64,000 nucleotides of DNA from Cylindrodendrum hubeiense (Eukaryota; Ascomycota; Sordariomycetes; Hypocreales; Nectriaceae): contig JAANBB010000089.1 of NCBI GenBank assembly GCA_014621425.1, forward strand, positions 53,615 to 117,614. The letters run 5' to 3'. Of this stretch, positions 48,056 through 58,981 are shown piece by piece. The first letter of the stretch is position 1. Every line of letters starts with the position of its first letter. Position numbers and translations under genes: made by a program. The notes beneath the pieces were generated by a model, which saw only the letters and a program-made list of their open reading frames with translations, had not been told where the DNA came from and did not search any database.

Positions 48056-48860
48056 TCGGCCTGCCTCTGCTTTGGGTGTGGTCGAGGCGTCTTGAGTCTC
48101 TTTGGGGGTTGGCTTCGCCGGGATACGGTCTGTCGCCCCCCGTCTTAGCAGTGTGGGCTGCAGGGTGGCCAGTCACGTCGCGTCTGAGAGCAGAATCGTG
48201 GCTCGAGCGAAGTCTCAGTTTTCTCAGGCCTCGCAGCTGGCGTCTTGTCGCTGCTGCCCGGTCTCGTCAGGTCTTGATTCGCAGAGACGGCTTGGTTGTG
48301 GACGAGTTGAGAGGCCGCTGATTCGATGGCGCCTGTCCATTCGCGGGCCGGCCGCGGGGATGGCGTTGTCGAATAAAAGCCCGCCGCTAGACCCGCTTGC
48401 TCCCGAATGGAGACGCTACTGCGAGCCGCCCAATGACGCCGAGCTGTTAAAGAGCCCGCCCACGCCGCTACTAACGGTAGTCTGTCTCGTTCAGCCCAAC
48501 GGCTCTGTGGATGACACAGATGACACCGATGAGACCAGCCGCACCCCGGTCTTGGGTTTGGTGAGTGTGATTGTGAATAGTGTGGTTGTGAAAGTGAAAG
48601 TGTGTGATGTAGACGCCGTCCGGCTCTTGCAACTGATCTTTGAGGGTGGCCATCTGACATCTGACATCTGACGCGTGCGCCGCCGCGGCATCACGGAACA
48701 CATCCTTCCTGTCGTCAGCAACCTCTGCCTGACGGGTGATAGTGATAGGTTACCAGCAGTTGCGTAGATCTACCACCCTCCCTCTGCCGGCGGAAGCAGA
48801 GCCAGCAAGCCAGGGCAAAGACACAAGCGCTCTGTGTGACGGACGATGCAGCTGGAGCTG

Positions 48861-48891
48861 GGACTGGCACTGGTACTGGCACTGGCACTGC
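48861..48891 (+). repeat. Hexanucleotide repeat (actggc)
   Basis: Five tandem ACTGGC/ACTGGT hexamers. On the minus strand they encode the Val-Pro repeat of a chance open frame. Confidence 0.7.
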
Positions 48892-50257
48892 GACGGGGGG
48901 GCAAGAATAGATGGTGTCATGCATCGCTGCCCCTCCCCTCCATCCCGTTTGCCATGTCCTAGGTCTTCGCCTTGAGTTGAGGGCTCTGAAAGCTCGTGAG
49001 CGGATTCGGCGTTTGCCAGAATCTGCAGGTCCGTCGGATGAGGAATGGATGCTTGCGACGTAACAGGACATGACAGAACAGGACATGGCCGCCTTCTCGG
49101 GACGAAGACGGCCACTCACAGTCACAACCCGTCGCTTCACTCCACCCGCGTCGCCCACCCACGGCAAACACAGACACGGCCATGCTTCCCCCATCGGCGA
49201 TAGTTGCTCTGCCCGCGCTCCAGACGACCCGAGCAACATCCCACGCACGCGGCCTCGTGGGGGCCTGACGACCGACCCAAGCCCAGGGACGCTCGCTGCC
49301 GGACAGTCCACATGGTGGGGCTCTCGACGGCCTGTATGTATTCCCACGTCCATCTCGCTTCCCGTCGTGCCGCCTTGCATTTGCTTGTTGTTATCCACGG
49401 CCGATAGGCGATGGCCAAGGCAACGAGCAGCAAACGCTGGAATCGACCTTGTCGGCGGGGACGGGCGGTGGGTCGCAGGCCGCAGGGGCGGTCGACTGGC
49501 TGGGGAAGTCGAGCTCTGGAACTGCTGCAGGGCAGACCCGACGGACGAGAGGCTTGCCCCTCGACCCTCGTGATGCCTGGCCGGACTATCGCTGCAACTC
49601 GACGCCGCTGGAGCCCATCCGGTCCCCATTGATAGGAAGATGGGCACGTACAGGTGTGGGTGGGCTTTTCCCACATCGTCTTCCACGGACATGCGTACCT
49701 GTGCCTTGTCCACCCAGAAGCCGCCGTAGCTATCGTAACACCAGGCGCTGGTAGGGCACGCCAGGTCCGGCTGCATACGACGATGTGCGTATGGCGACAA
49801 GAGGCAACCGGCGCGAGGAGAGAGACATCAAGTCCTAGCTTAGCTCAGGCGAGAAAGGCTTTCGCCCGCTCGACAGGGAGCCAGCCGAGTGGGCTTTGGC
49901 CTCCACCGCGGGCGTCGACAATCCCGCAGCCCCAGGGAGGTAGCTCATGATGTCCAAATACACGGCCTCCTCGCTCGGGCAACCATGTTGTAATTTACGA
50001 ACAGCTGCACCGCACCCCAGGGGGAGCTCCAGCCTGGCCTGCGTTAGCCCACCGCAGCAGCATGCGAGCGCGTCCCCCTTTCTTCCACTTCGCACACGAG
50101 GCACCGAAGGATCGAGAAGGCGAACAGCTAGCTAGTAGGAGGCGGATACGTGGGCGGGCAGCTGTGCTTCCTTCCCATGCTCTCCGTGATCTGAACAGAT
50201 CGAGCCAGGGTGCTTCTGCGGTCACTTGTGGTGTGGAGGGTGGTCGGACATGGCCAG

Positions 50258-50281
50258 ACCCAACCCAACCCAACCCAACCC
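50258..50281 (+). repeat. Pentanucleotide repeat (aaccc)
   Basis: Four tandem AACCC/CCCAA units. It resembles a telomere unit by chance but has a five-base period. Confidence 0.7.
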
Positions 50282-50773
50282 ATATCCCAAGAGAAGCCGC
50301 ATCGACACTGTCGACCGACTATCGGGGACGGACAGAGGGGGAAAGCCAAAATCACAAAATAAAGCCCCCAAACGAACAATGCCAGCCGCACAAGGCTGCT
50401 GAAAATGCAGCTTCATCTACACGTTGGCAGCTTATGCCGTGCTGATCTTGCCCGGATCTCACAATTGGATCGCAGAGCACCCCAGACCGGGCTGTTTCGC
50501 CTACCCACCGACTCTTGCGCACGGAGAGGGTGCCCTGTCGGCGCTGGCCATTACTGATCTTGCTATAGCTCCCCCCATGTCCTTGCATTTGCTAGGCCAC
50601 GATACACCATACATGTCGTACATCTGGCCGGCCTCGCCTGGGCAGACCGCTGGCAGACCAACTAGGCCAGTTAGCCAAGCTGCCCGGCTCTGTACCGTAC
50701 CAACCATCTTGTTGTTGTGGTGGCCACCAACCAGACTGGCAGACACACCTGCACATTCATCACCGCATCCTGA

Positions 50774-50830
50774 GTTGCTTGGTTGCTAGGTTGTTTGGTT
50801 GCTTGGTTGCTGGCATTGCTAGCATTGCTA
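50774..50830 (+). repeat. ttgcttgg/ttgctagc low-complexity repeat
   Basis: Imperfect repeats of gttgcttg, followed by two gcattgcta units. Confidence 0.65.
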
Positions 50831-53800
50831 GCACCGGCAAGTAGGAATCCCGTGGCCTGGATCACACACACTTCTTTGTGCCTTTCACAGCTCAGCCCGG
50901 TTTCAACGCTTTGTGTTTCCTTGCTTCATTATTCCGTATTGTTCACAGCCTCAGCTTGATCCAGAGAGGGCTGTTCTATTTCGAGGCCGTGGAGCCTCGT
51001 TCAGCCTGCCTCGTTCCGCTGACGAGGCCGACGGCGTAGTCCTAGCCGTCGCACCGCCTCAAACGCTCAGCTCGGTCCGTATTATTATTCTCGCTCTCGT
51101 GAGCCCTCTAGCTACAGCGTTAGGCGTTCGGAAGAGGTATCAGCCTCCACACCGCCTCTGGCTCCTCCCAAGCGTCCCGCTCCCGCTCCGCTCCCTCGCT
51201 CCCGTTGTCCAGGACGATCGGGCTCGCAGGGCACTTCGAAGCTTAAACCACACCCCTTGCTGGGCAGCTCGCTGGGAGACGAGAGGGCCTAAGGGTCCAT
51301 CAAGGCACATACATCACGCGCACGCCAGGTTGCAGCTCGCGATCTCATTAGCAGGAGGCCCATCGCATTGGGTCGAGCAGCAGGCGTCTTGCTTGCTCGT
51401 CTCTCCACGTTTCCTCTTGGTGCTGCTGCTGCTTTGACGCGACCCTCATCTCATTTTCCCCCTTTCGGCGGGTGCGTGACTCGGTTTCGGTCGACTGATG
51501 CTGGTCCGCCTGTCCGCTTGCCCGCTTGTACTCCATGCCCGCTGTACCTTGGGAGTTCCTTGTCGTCGCAGTGGGCTTTGTCCCTTATTTCGGACTGGAC
51601 TGGGCATTGGACTGGGCATTGTCTCACCACCTGGGCCCTCCATTCATCCATTCATCCCCTCGAATCCCCTCCTGCATCGCTGCAGCGCCTGTTCGCTTGT
51701 TCCCAATACCAAGCCTGAGCGGGGATTGCCTTCGCAGGAAGTCGCCCGCGTTGTTACCGTGACTCCTTTGCGGAAACTGTTTCGCCGGGCTGCCCCGGAG
51801 GCAACGGACGAGTCAAGTTCGCCACCACCAGCTCACCAGCCACCGAGCCAGAGAGGGAAGAGTGTGGCACTCGGGGGACTGGCTACTGGCGACCAAGAAA
51901 AACCATGCTTTCCATTCTTCGCACCTTCCAATTCCTGACTCGGTATCCGCAACTCGTCATCGGTTTCGCATTTATTCTGCTGCCTTCGGGATGGTCTTGG
52001 AATAGTCCGCTGGCGGAGTCCAAGTCTCGCCGATGCCGTCGTCTTCGCCGTGTCTTCGCCGTAGCTCCCGTATCCCCGTATCCCCGTTGAGTGAGGCGTC
52101 ATCGGCCTCCACGCTGCCCGTGGCTCGGGCTCTTCGCTTCGGGGGCTCGGGTTACAGTGGACGCGAGGCCCTGTGTGCGCTTTCTCAGCAGTGGGAGAGC
52201 GCTGCACCGAGGCCAGCATCCACTGCACAAGCCACCCCACCCCCTTGTGTGGCCGAGGCGGTACTTGGCGGGATACCTGACTCACGCCTGGCGGTACCCG
52301 AGCCCCCACCATAAGAGTCACCTACGCCTCGTACCCCCACGTGTGTCCCTTCGTATCACCCGCGTACACCACCTGCGCGGCAACACGCCACCGCCCACGT
52401 TGGCATTTTCGGGACGACGCTGCGTCCCGTACAGTCACTGCTCAGTCACTGAACAGTCAGTGGCATCGCCGGCCGCTGAGTCGCTGACTCTGCACCGCCC
52501 TTCAGTGGACCAGACCCCTGGAGTGTCCAATTGACGGCCCAATTGCATGCTGCATCAGCGGGACGACGGGACTCGCGGGCATTCCACTCAGGTCTGTTGC
52601 TGTGCCCTGCACTAGGCTTTCGATGCTCTTCCATTGCAGCTTCCTCAGCGCGGCTGTCATTCGCCCAGAAGAAGAAAAAAATTCCCTTGCCGTGACCAAG
52701 CAGCTCGCTCCGAGCGCGTCACCTACTGCCGGGTGCTAGTCAGTAGTCAGCTCATCATCGCCGCCGCGGCCGCCGAAGCCGTTCAAAAAGGACGCCAGAG
52801 GCGACTTGTTGCTGGTTTAAGCTGCAAAACCCGACGGCCTCAGGCTCTGCGTATTCATATTCCTGGGGACTCCCATCGCCACCTCGCTACACAACCGCCC
52901 TTGCTGCCTCCCATACCATAGCTACTGGGCTGCCTTGCGTCTACTGTCAACTGACGACGCCGACGACGACGCCTTGCTCAAAAAGGCAGCCATTTCGAGG
53001 TACAAAAGTACAAAGTACTTGAGTGATATCCCAGTCCTCTCCTGCCTCAGGCACCCGTGCTCCGGCCTCACGAGTCCCAAGTACCCAGGTACCTGCAAAC
53101 ATCAGCTACCGTCAACACCAACACACCAACCACCCCAGCCCTCCTAAACGCCATCGCACACCCTCACGAGTCGCCTGGGACCCTCCGTCCTCCACTGCCC
53201 ACCCTCCTCGACCCTTCCCACTCGCCTCTGCACCCTGGGCCCCGAAAGCGCCCCTCCAGCCAAGCCCGTCCGGCGAATCAGCCCCGTCTCACAGGCCCCA
53301 TCCCGCTGTCCAGTCGACCAAGTCGACCAGGTCCGCTTCCTGCGCCAGCCCACGGCTCGGCTCCACCACTGCGAGACCAGACCCATCCGTCGCGGACCAG
53401 CCAAGGGCCACTGAGGACCGTCCACGGCCGCGGAGGACCATTGGAGACCATTGGGAACCACCGAGGACCACAAGAGAAGCCGGTGGACACCCCAAAGACG
53501 ACCCTGTCATCCACTTCGCCCACTTCTCCCACTTCACCCACTCAAAGCGCGGCCCCCCCTCTTGGTGTCTGATCGTCGACTCTAGTCCTTCGTCCCCCGT
53601 CCCCTGTTGCCGGCGAATCAGCTCCCCCGTCCCTCGCAGACTCGCCCGTGACCTCATCCGTCGCTCGGTGTTCTTCAACAGCCCCAGGGCCGCTTCTAAG
53701 GACGTCTCCCTCTCTCGCATTGTTCATCTGCTCCTTGCGGACCGAACAATCGATCAACCGCCCGCACCACCGACCTTCCCTTGTGTTCAGCAGCCGGCTG

Positions 53801-54233
53801 CAACACGTAAATAGCCTCGCCTCTTTGCCTCCCCACCCCGGCCCTTCGCTTGACCCTTTCCCAGCACTTTCAAGCCAAGTTTCTGCCTGGTTCTCCCCTG
53901 CCCGCCAGCCCAGCATCCACACCTTGCTCTGGCGACGAGACACAGACACCGCCCCAGTGCCCAGACCACCTACCACCCATCACTACCACCGCTACCGCTG
54001 CTACCACAGCTACCCGACGGCGCCCCCAAAGACTACAACAGCCACCCACCCTGCCGTCACGTCGAGAGTCAGCCTCACCTTCACCAGAGCCTCGCCTTTC
54101 CCCGACCTTTGGTTTGATGCAAAGGTAGCCAGCCCCGCGGCCTTCGACGACTTTCCACACGACCCTGACCTTATAATCGGCAACGCTCGTAACCGACGTG
54201 TCGACTTCAAACCCCACCCCTTTACACCCAACC

Positions 54234-55976
54234 ATGACTTCGTTGCCGCCCGATCCTTACGCCGTCTTGGGAGTTACCAAGGATGCGCAAATCACAGAAA
54301 TCCGGTCTGCGCACCGCAAACTCGTCCTCAAATGCCACCCCGACAAGGTGCAAGACCCTGAGTTGAAGGCACTGAAACAGGACGAATTCCAAAAGGTCCA
54401 GCAAGCCTACGAGCTTCTCAGCGACGAGAAGGAGCGACAACGCTATGACGACCAGGCCCGCATTGCTGAGCTGCGAAAGCAGATGCAAGCCAAGGCCAAC
54501 ACGTCAAGTCCTCGCGCAACGCCCACCACCTACAAGTTCGAGGTCCGGACCGCCGAGCCTCGCCCATCCTCCTACAAGTCGACTTCTGGAACCCCTCCCA
54601 GTTCTAAGGGATTCTACCCGCGGTCGTATGAAGATACCCGCGGCCCTCAGATCTTTGATGCCGAGCCTCGCACCGTGAGACGGGAATCGTCATACTCGGA
54701 CAAGCCCTCAAAGCGAGAGACCGAGCGAGAGCGAGAACGCGAGCGCGAGAAAGAGCAGGAGCGTGAACGCCAGAAGAAGGCCAGCGATGCCCTTCGTCGC
54801 GCCGAGAAAGCGGCCAAGGAGGCCAAGGAAGCTCGACGAGCAGAGAAGAAGAAGGAACGCGAGAAGGAACGCAAGCGAGAAGCCGTGGATAAGAAGACAC
54901 GCGATAAGCCCTATATCGAGTCATACGAGGATGAGTTGCATGCCAAGGAGAAGAAGAAGTCGAGTAAGAAGCACGACGAGAAGCGGGATCGATCTTCCCA
55001 CCGAGGAGAAGAAGCCATGCCCAGGATGGCCGCGCCACCACCACCTCCTCCTGCCATGCCCGAGCAGTGGACCGGCACGGCCACTTCCGCTGCCTCGTAC
55101 ATGGTGGCTGCTTCGTACATCGAAGCCAGGAATCGCTCCAAAGTGTACCCTGCCACCAGAGTTCAGCCTCCGGCTGCTCCCACTCCCCCTCCGGCCCCCG
55201 GTCAATCCTCCCCCTTCGCTCCTCCTGCCGAGGATGTTCGTCGCTCATCAGCCAAGCCCCGACGAGGGTCCTCTGGTGAGAAGAAGGCGTACAAGAAGGC
55301 CTCGCATGAGGTCCTCGAGGACCCCATCATCGTGGATACTTCCCCCTCCGCCCACCATGCGCAAAAGACTGCCACGGCTGCTGCCGCTCTGTCCGGCTCA
55401 CCTCCCCGACGCGAGCTTCACCGACAACACACCATGCCTATATCCGCTGAGAGGTTCAGCCGCCCGATCCCGACCATGTCTAGGTCGCAAACATTTGCTG
55501 GTGGCTCATCATACCCGGAGATGGCGGCGGACCCTCGTGGCCGCAGCCGTTCAAAGCTGCACCCTCAGATTGAGGAGAGCGATTCCGAGGAAGAACGCGC
55601 ACGCCGACATCGGGAACGGAAGGCGCATCGCAGCAAGAAGCATCGTTCTCCCGAGCCTCGCGCTGCCGAGTACATCCAGCAGGCGTACAAGGTCGAGAGT
55701 GGTCGCACGATCCCTCTTCATAATTCGTATTCGCGCGGCGTCGATCCCGCGGCGATGGAGGGATACGGCGGATACTATTCGTCCGGTGGCCATGGCATTC
55801 CGGATACTCGATCGTCAATGCCAATGCGCGAAGCCGGCAGCTATTCAAGCTCTCCTGGAAATCACATGGGCGGCTTCGGCAAGGTCAAGACATCCAAGGC
55901 CTACGACTACGAGGACGTGACCTACAGCAACAACTACCCCACATACCAAGATGAGTACGCTGCGCAAGCGTACTAG
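54234..55976 (+). CDS. J-domain (DnaJ/Hsp40) protein with charged linker
   Basis: A single exon encodes 580 residues from the ATG at 54234 (context caaccATGac). Residues 7-70 form a J domain: DPYAVLGV, the His-Pro-Asp triad at 35-37 in LKCHPDKV, then AYELLSDEKERQRYD. It would stimulate Hsp70 ATPase. There is no Gly/Phe region or zinc-finger domain, so it is a class C member. Residues about 160-260 are a highly charged Arg/Glu/Lys single-helix or coiled-coil segment (KRETERERERERE). The rest is Pro/Ser-rich and Arg-rich with SRSRS-type stretches, ending in a Tyr/Gly-rich tail. Such architecture is seen in fungal nuclear or splicing-linked J proteins; the localisation is inference. The gene lies after the longest intergenic region of the window. 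Confidence 0.93.
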   Translation: MTSLPPDPYAVLGVTKDAQITEIRSAHRKLVLKCHPDKVQDPELKALKQDEFQKVQQAYELLSDEKERQRYDDQARIAELRKQMQAKANTSSPRATPTTYKFEVRTAEPRPSSYKSTSGTPPSSKGFYPRSYEDTRGPQIFDAEPRTVRRESSYSDKPSKRETEREREREREKEQERERQKKASDALRRAEKAAKEAKEARRAEKKKEREKERKREAVDKKTRDKPYIESYEDELHAKEKKKSSKKHDEKRDRSSHRGEEAMPRMAAPPPPPPAMPEQWTGTATSAASYMVAASYIEARNRSKVYPATRVQPPAAPTPPPAPGQSSPFAPPAEDVRRSSAKPRRGSSGEKKAYKKASHEVLEDPIIVDTSPSAHHAQKTATAAAALSGSPPRRELHRQHTMPISAERFSRPIPTMSRSQTFAGGSSYPEMAADPRGRSRSKLHPQIEESDSEEERARRHRERKAHRSKKHRSPEPRAAEYIQQAYKVESGRTIPLHNSYSRGVDPAAMEGYGGYYSSGGHGIPDTRSSMPMREAGSYSSSPGNHMGGFGKVKTSKAYDYEDVTYSNNYPTYQDEYAAQAY

Positions 55977-56989
55977 GGTATTGCTCTGTTGGTTGGCTTG
56001 TGCCTTCTTCCCCATTTTGCTTTTTTACAACTACATTTCACGGCGTCACAACGCATGTATTCCACCATACCGTCTTTTTATTACTGATATCGTTTGCTTT
56101 TTTTGCGCTTTCTTTTTTCTTCTATTCCTGGTTTCATTCATGAACGAAACGAGATGTGTCTTAACGAAATATGAAATTGCCCGGGTTGCAGTGGCATCCG
56201 CGGATGTGGGATGATATAGGGCGCGTTGGGTTTGGACAGTGTTATTACGCTGTTTTCTTTGCTATTTCTTTTACACCATTTAAGCTCCCGGCATCTCGAC
56301 AAGTACAGGATCGCGGTACAAGGGCATCCAGTCGCCTGATTTCACCGAGCTGAAGAGTTTTATCTGGGGGCCGCCCCGATGTACGTTGCGAGGGGCGGCA
56401 GATATACAGGTGCATGCATCACGGAAGGAATATTGGTTCTTTCGTTCGTTTTTTTGCTGGGTTTATCATCTTTTCCAAGGAAGAGGGGCGTTTGAGGAAA
56501 TACCACACTCGTTTGAACTGGGGCACGTCAGAGGACAAGAGATGAGAAGATAGACCTGAAATAGGGGGCAGCGAGACCAGGTGAGAACCCTGGTCGACAG
56601 CCTACATCTAGTCTTTGGAGTAAAGACTAGCTTGAATTGTCAATGAAGACATTAAACCACCTTTTCAAGTTCTGATCCATATGTGAAATGTACAAGCAAG
56701 CCTTGGTTTAACACGAGAGAGATAGCCACCAGAGCCAGGTTATTGTATAACTAGCAAGATATTGCTATTGAGCCTAAATTGATACCCGTTGACTTTAACA
56801 GGCTCAGCTTTTCCCTGTGCTCCTTAATTCTGGTTTTCAACTGCGATCCTAGGATGGCGTTGATCAATAAGCAGGTTCTAGCAGGTTCCAACAGGTCCCT
56901 CTAGATCCCTCTATAACTACGGGCCTTACGGTCTCTAGCTAGTCATGAATTCAAGCACATCTCGCACATTATCTATGCCCCTGCCTTCA
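55977..56989. other. Convergent 3' interval
   Basis: About 1 kb between the convergent J-domain and HET genes, with T-rich sequence just after the J-domain stop consistent with 3' processing. At 56870-56940 are short repeats of gcaggttc and tccctcta. No gene is seen. Confidence 0.5.
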
Positions 56990-58981
56990 TCACCAGGAGC
57001 AATAGGCAATTAAGAAGAGTGTGAAATAAATCCGGAGTAGTGAATAAGGAGCCAGTATATGATGAGATGTAATAGCCATTACTGCACCAAGAGGTACCGC
57101 CGCAGCTAACCGGTTGTGTCGAAGAAAGTTTGATCTCTGAGGGAAAAGAAAACACTGAAGGGATATGATATAATACGCAAAAGCCACTGTCACTAATGAC
57201 TCTAACACCAGTCGGATTTTCCTTTTCATGGTCCATCCCACAGTTTCCAGCCAGGCATAAGAGTTCGTCATATAAAATTGTTTCGAGGATTGCTTGACAT
57301 CGATCTCAAAAATAGTTTGATCCAAAAGATGTGTTTGGGTCATGCTGGTGTATAACATAGACCCTTGGAACTCCAAGTCCTTCGGCATTGATTCTAGTTC
57401 GGGGGATGTTTGGAGAAGGGGTAGCAGACTGTCAGGCGAGGATAGCCTCACAAAGTAACAATCCGGATTAAAACCGAGGCTGTACATTTTGTGATAGCCA
57501 ATTTTATGTGAAGCGAAGGATTCGATGACGATAGCAAAGAACTCATTTGTGTCTTTGTCCACTAGCAATAGAGCGGCTAGCATCCGATCACTGACGTGGA
57601 TTATTGACGTTGACTGCGCTTGTATCATCGATCCCCGTGGCACCGATGTAGCTGTTGCGTAAACGTGCAATAGGTTTATGGTTTTGGGTAAACTTCGTAT
57701 CCAAAGTCCATTGTGGAATCCTCCGTTATCCCCAGAATTCCTTTGGGCTTTGGTCATGAGGAGTGAACGCCGATGTGGCCACTGATGCCAGGTATGGTGA
57801 CTGACCATCTTCGCTGGGACGCCAGACCGGAAGTATCTATTATTTCCATCGTGGCTTAGAGGCACGGCTAGCAAGTTCCAAGGATCGTGTCTTAACTGGC
57901 ATGGTATGATGGCGTAAGGATTGCTGCCGTTATTTATGGGAAGAGTGATCTCAAGTCCACGGACTGTGGCAGCCCAGTCAAGAACAGTTCCGCAAGGTTC
58001 AAAATCTTTGCAATTGAGAAAACATTTCGGACTTGGTGCTAAATGTCCCATTGGGTTTGCCCAAGAAAAAGGTTGGGAGGGGGGTGCAGACCATGGGTAC
58101 TGTAATGTGAGAACCATCTTCAATATTGAAAGCCATGAGTATGGTTTTAGTTCTTCAGATAACAGAGGTTTTTCATAGCTTCTCTTGCTCCAATCAAGAA
58201 GAGTCGGGTTCCAAACAAGAAGGTTCGGGCTCCAAGCAAGAAGGGTCGGGTCGAAAGCGCTCCGCATAATCTCCTCCTGCAATCTGAGAAATGCTTTGGC
58301 GCCTTCTCCATATATGAGTGGGATGTTAACGCCGAAAATGCCGAGCAAGCTGTAGGCGATGTCTTCTTTTCTGGTTGTGATTCGCATGGAAGCCCAGCTC
58401 ATTTTCTTGGCGATGCTCGCTGTTCCTAGCAAATCGGTACGAGAGCCCAGACTAGGGTCGGTGAGGAGGTACTCTTCATCAATCCCCGTAATGTTGCTGA
58501 CACGGCTTGCCAGATGCGTTCTATTCGCTATGAAAGTCCAGTCCGATGCGAAGAAATCAAGAGCCCGTGGGGCCAGAAGCTCTTGGAGTGTCCATCCTCG
58601 AGTGAACCAGCGAGATGCTTCGAATAAGGAATTCCCTCCATTCTCAGTTGGCGGCACGTCGACCAAGTACGCAAGGCATACTTCGGCTGCTTCGTACCAT
58701 CGGAACATAGAGTTGATGGCCTCCGAAAGCTCAGCGCTGCTGGTTTTGTCAATGCAGCAGGTATCGACCCAGACATAATCAAGACCGCGGTTTCGTGCTT
58801 CACTGCATGCCCGCTCAATTTTCAAGTAGCCGGCTTTGCGTTTGGTGGCGGGTTCTGGCTGGAGGAATTGCTGATGCAACACTTCGTCCCGTTCCCAAGT
58901 ATGGGAAAGGATGGCGTATTTTGGGACGGCATTTTCGAAGAACTCTTCGAATTCAAGTGTCTGAGCGTTGATGAGCCGCAT
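56990..58981 (-). CDS. HET-domain protein (heterokaryon incompatibility type)
   Basis: A single exon encodes 663 residues. The HET domain spans about residues 20-230: YAILSHTWERDEV, LDYVWVDTCCIDK, EAINSMFRWYEAAEVCLAYL, SRWFTRGWTLQELLAP and EDIAYSLLGIFGVNIPLIYGEG. The domain is a TIR-related trigger of programmed cell death after non-self recognition in fungi. The N-terminus MRLINAQTLEFEEF matches the usual start of HET-E/HET-D-like stand-alone proteins, so the start is secure. At about 244-264 a seven-residue unit (LLxWxP) is repeated three times. The C-terminal 75 residues contain two or three hydrophobic stretches (about 591-612, 624-643, 648-663), which is uncommon. No NACHT or WD repeats are present. 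It is transcribed away from the neighbouring CHAT gene. Confidence 0.93.
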   Translation of the reverse strand: MRLINAQTLEFEEFFENAVPKYAILSHTWERDEVLHQQFLQPEPATKRKAGYLKIERACSEARNRGLDYVWVDTCCIDKTSSAELSEAINSMFRWYEAAEVCLAYLVDVPPTENGGNSLFEASRWFTRGWTLQELLAPRALDFFASDWTFIANRTHLASRVSNITGIDEEYLLTDPSLGSRTDLLGTASIAKKMSWASMRITTRKEDIAYSLLGIFGVNIPLIYGEGAKAFLRLQEEIMRSAFDPTLLAWSPNLLVWNPTLLDWSKRSYEKPLLSEELKPYSWLSILKMVLTLQYPWSAPPSQPFSWANPMGHLAPSPKCFLNCKDFEPCGTVLDWAATVRGLEITLPINNGSNPYAIIPCQLRHDPWNLLAVPLSHDGNNRYFRSGVPAKMVSHHTWHQWPHRRSLLMTKAQRNSGDNGGFHNGLWIRSLPKTINLLHVYATATSVPRGSMIQAQSTSIIHVSDRMLAALLLVDKDTNEFFAIVIESFASHKIGYHKMYSLGFNPDCYFVRLSSPDSLLPLLQTSPELESMPKDLEFQGSMLYTSMTQTHLLDQTIFEIDVKQSSKQFYMTNSYAWLETVGWTMKRKIRLVLESLVTVAFAYYIISLQCFLFPQRSNFLRHNRLAAAVPLGAVMAITSHHILAPYSLLRIYFTLFLIAYCSW
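58190..58252 (-). repeat. 21-bp triplication inside the HET gene
   Basis: Three tandem 21-bp units (58190-58210, 58211-58231, 58232-58252) share the core ccaaNcaagaagNNtcgggt on the plus strand. They encode three copies of a Leu-Leu-x-Trp-x-Pro heptad in the HET protein. The in-frame length keeps the reading frame open. Confidence 0.85.

Larger units (their letters stand above)
44999..54233. other. 9.2-kb gene-free interval with simple repeats
   Basis: This is the longest stretch without a supportable gene. It is GC-rich with open frames up to 361 codons on both strands, none with a domain, splice logic or normal amino-acid composition. Simple repeats mark it: TTGA tetramers at 47812-47827, tctccatcttgg at 48012-48055, actggc at 48861-48891, aaccc at 50258-50281 and ttgcttgg at 50774-50830. 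From about 50.8 kb the plus strand becomes pyrimidine-rich up to the start of the J-domain gene, consistent with a very long promoter and 5' leader. Confidence 0.55.

Noticed and set aside
48715..49800. 361-codon minus-strand open frame, the longest in the 9.2-kb gap
   Set aside because: Contains simple-repeat translation (Val-Pro repeats) and no domain; several other frames in the same DNA are also open.
50258..50281. aacccaaccc repeat as a telomere fragment
   Set aside because: The period is five bases, not six, so it is an ordinary microsatellite.
53023..53814. 263-codon Pro/Ser/Arg-rich plus-strand open frame before the J-domain gene
   Set aside because: Best explained as translation of pyrimidine-rich leader DNA; other frames overlap and no conserved motif is visible.
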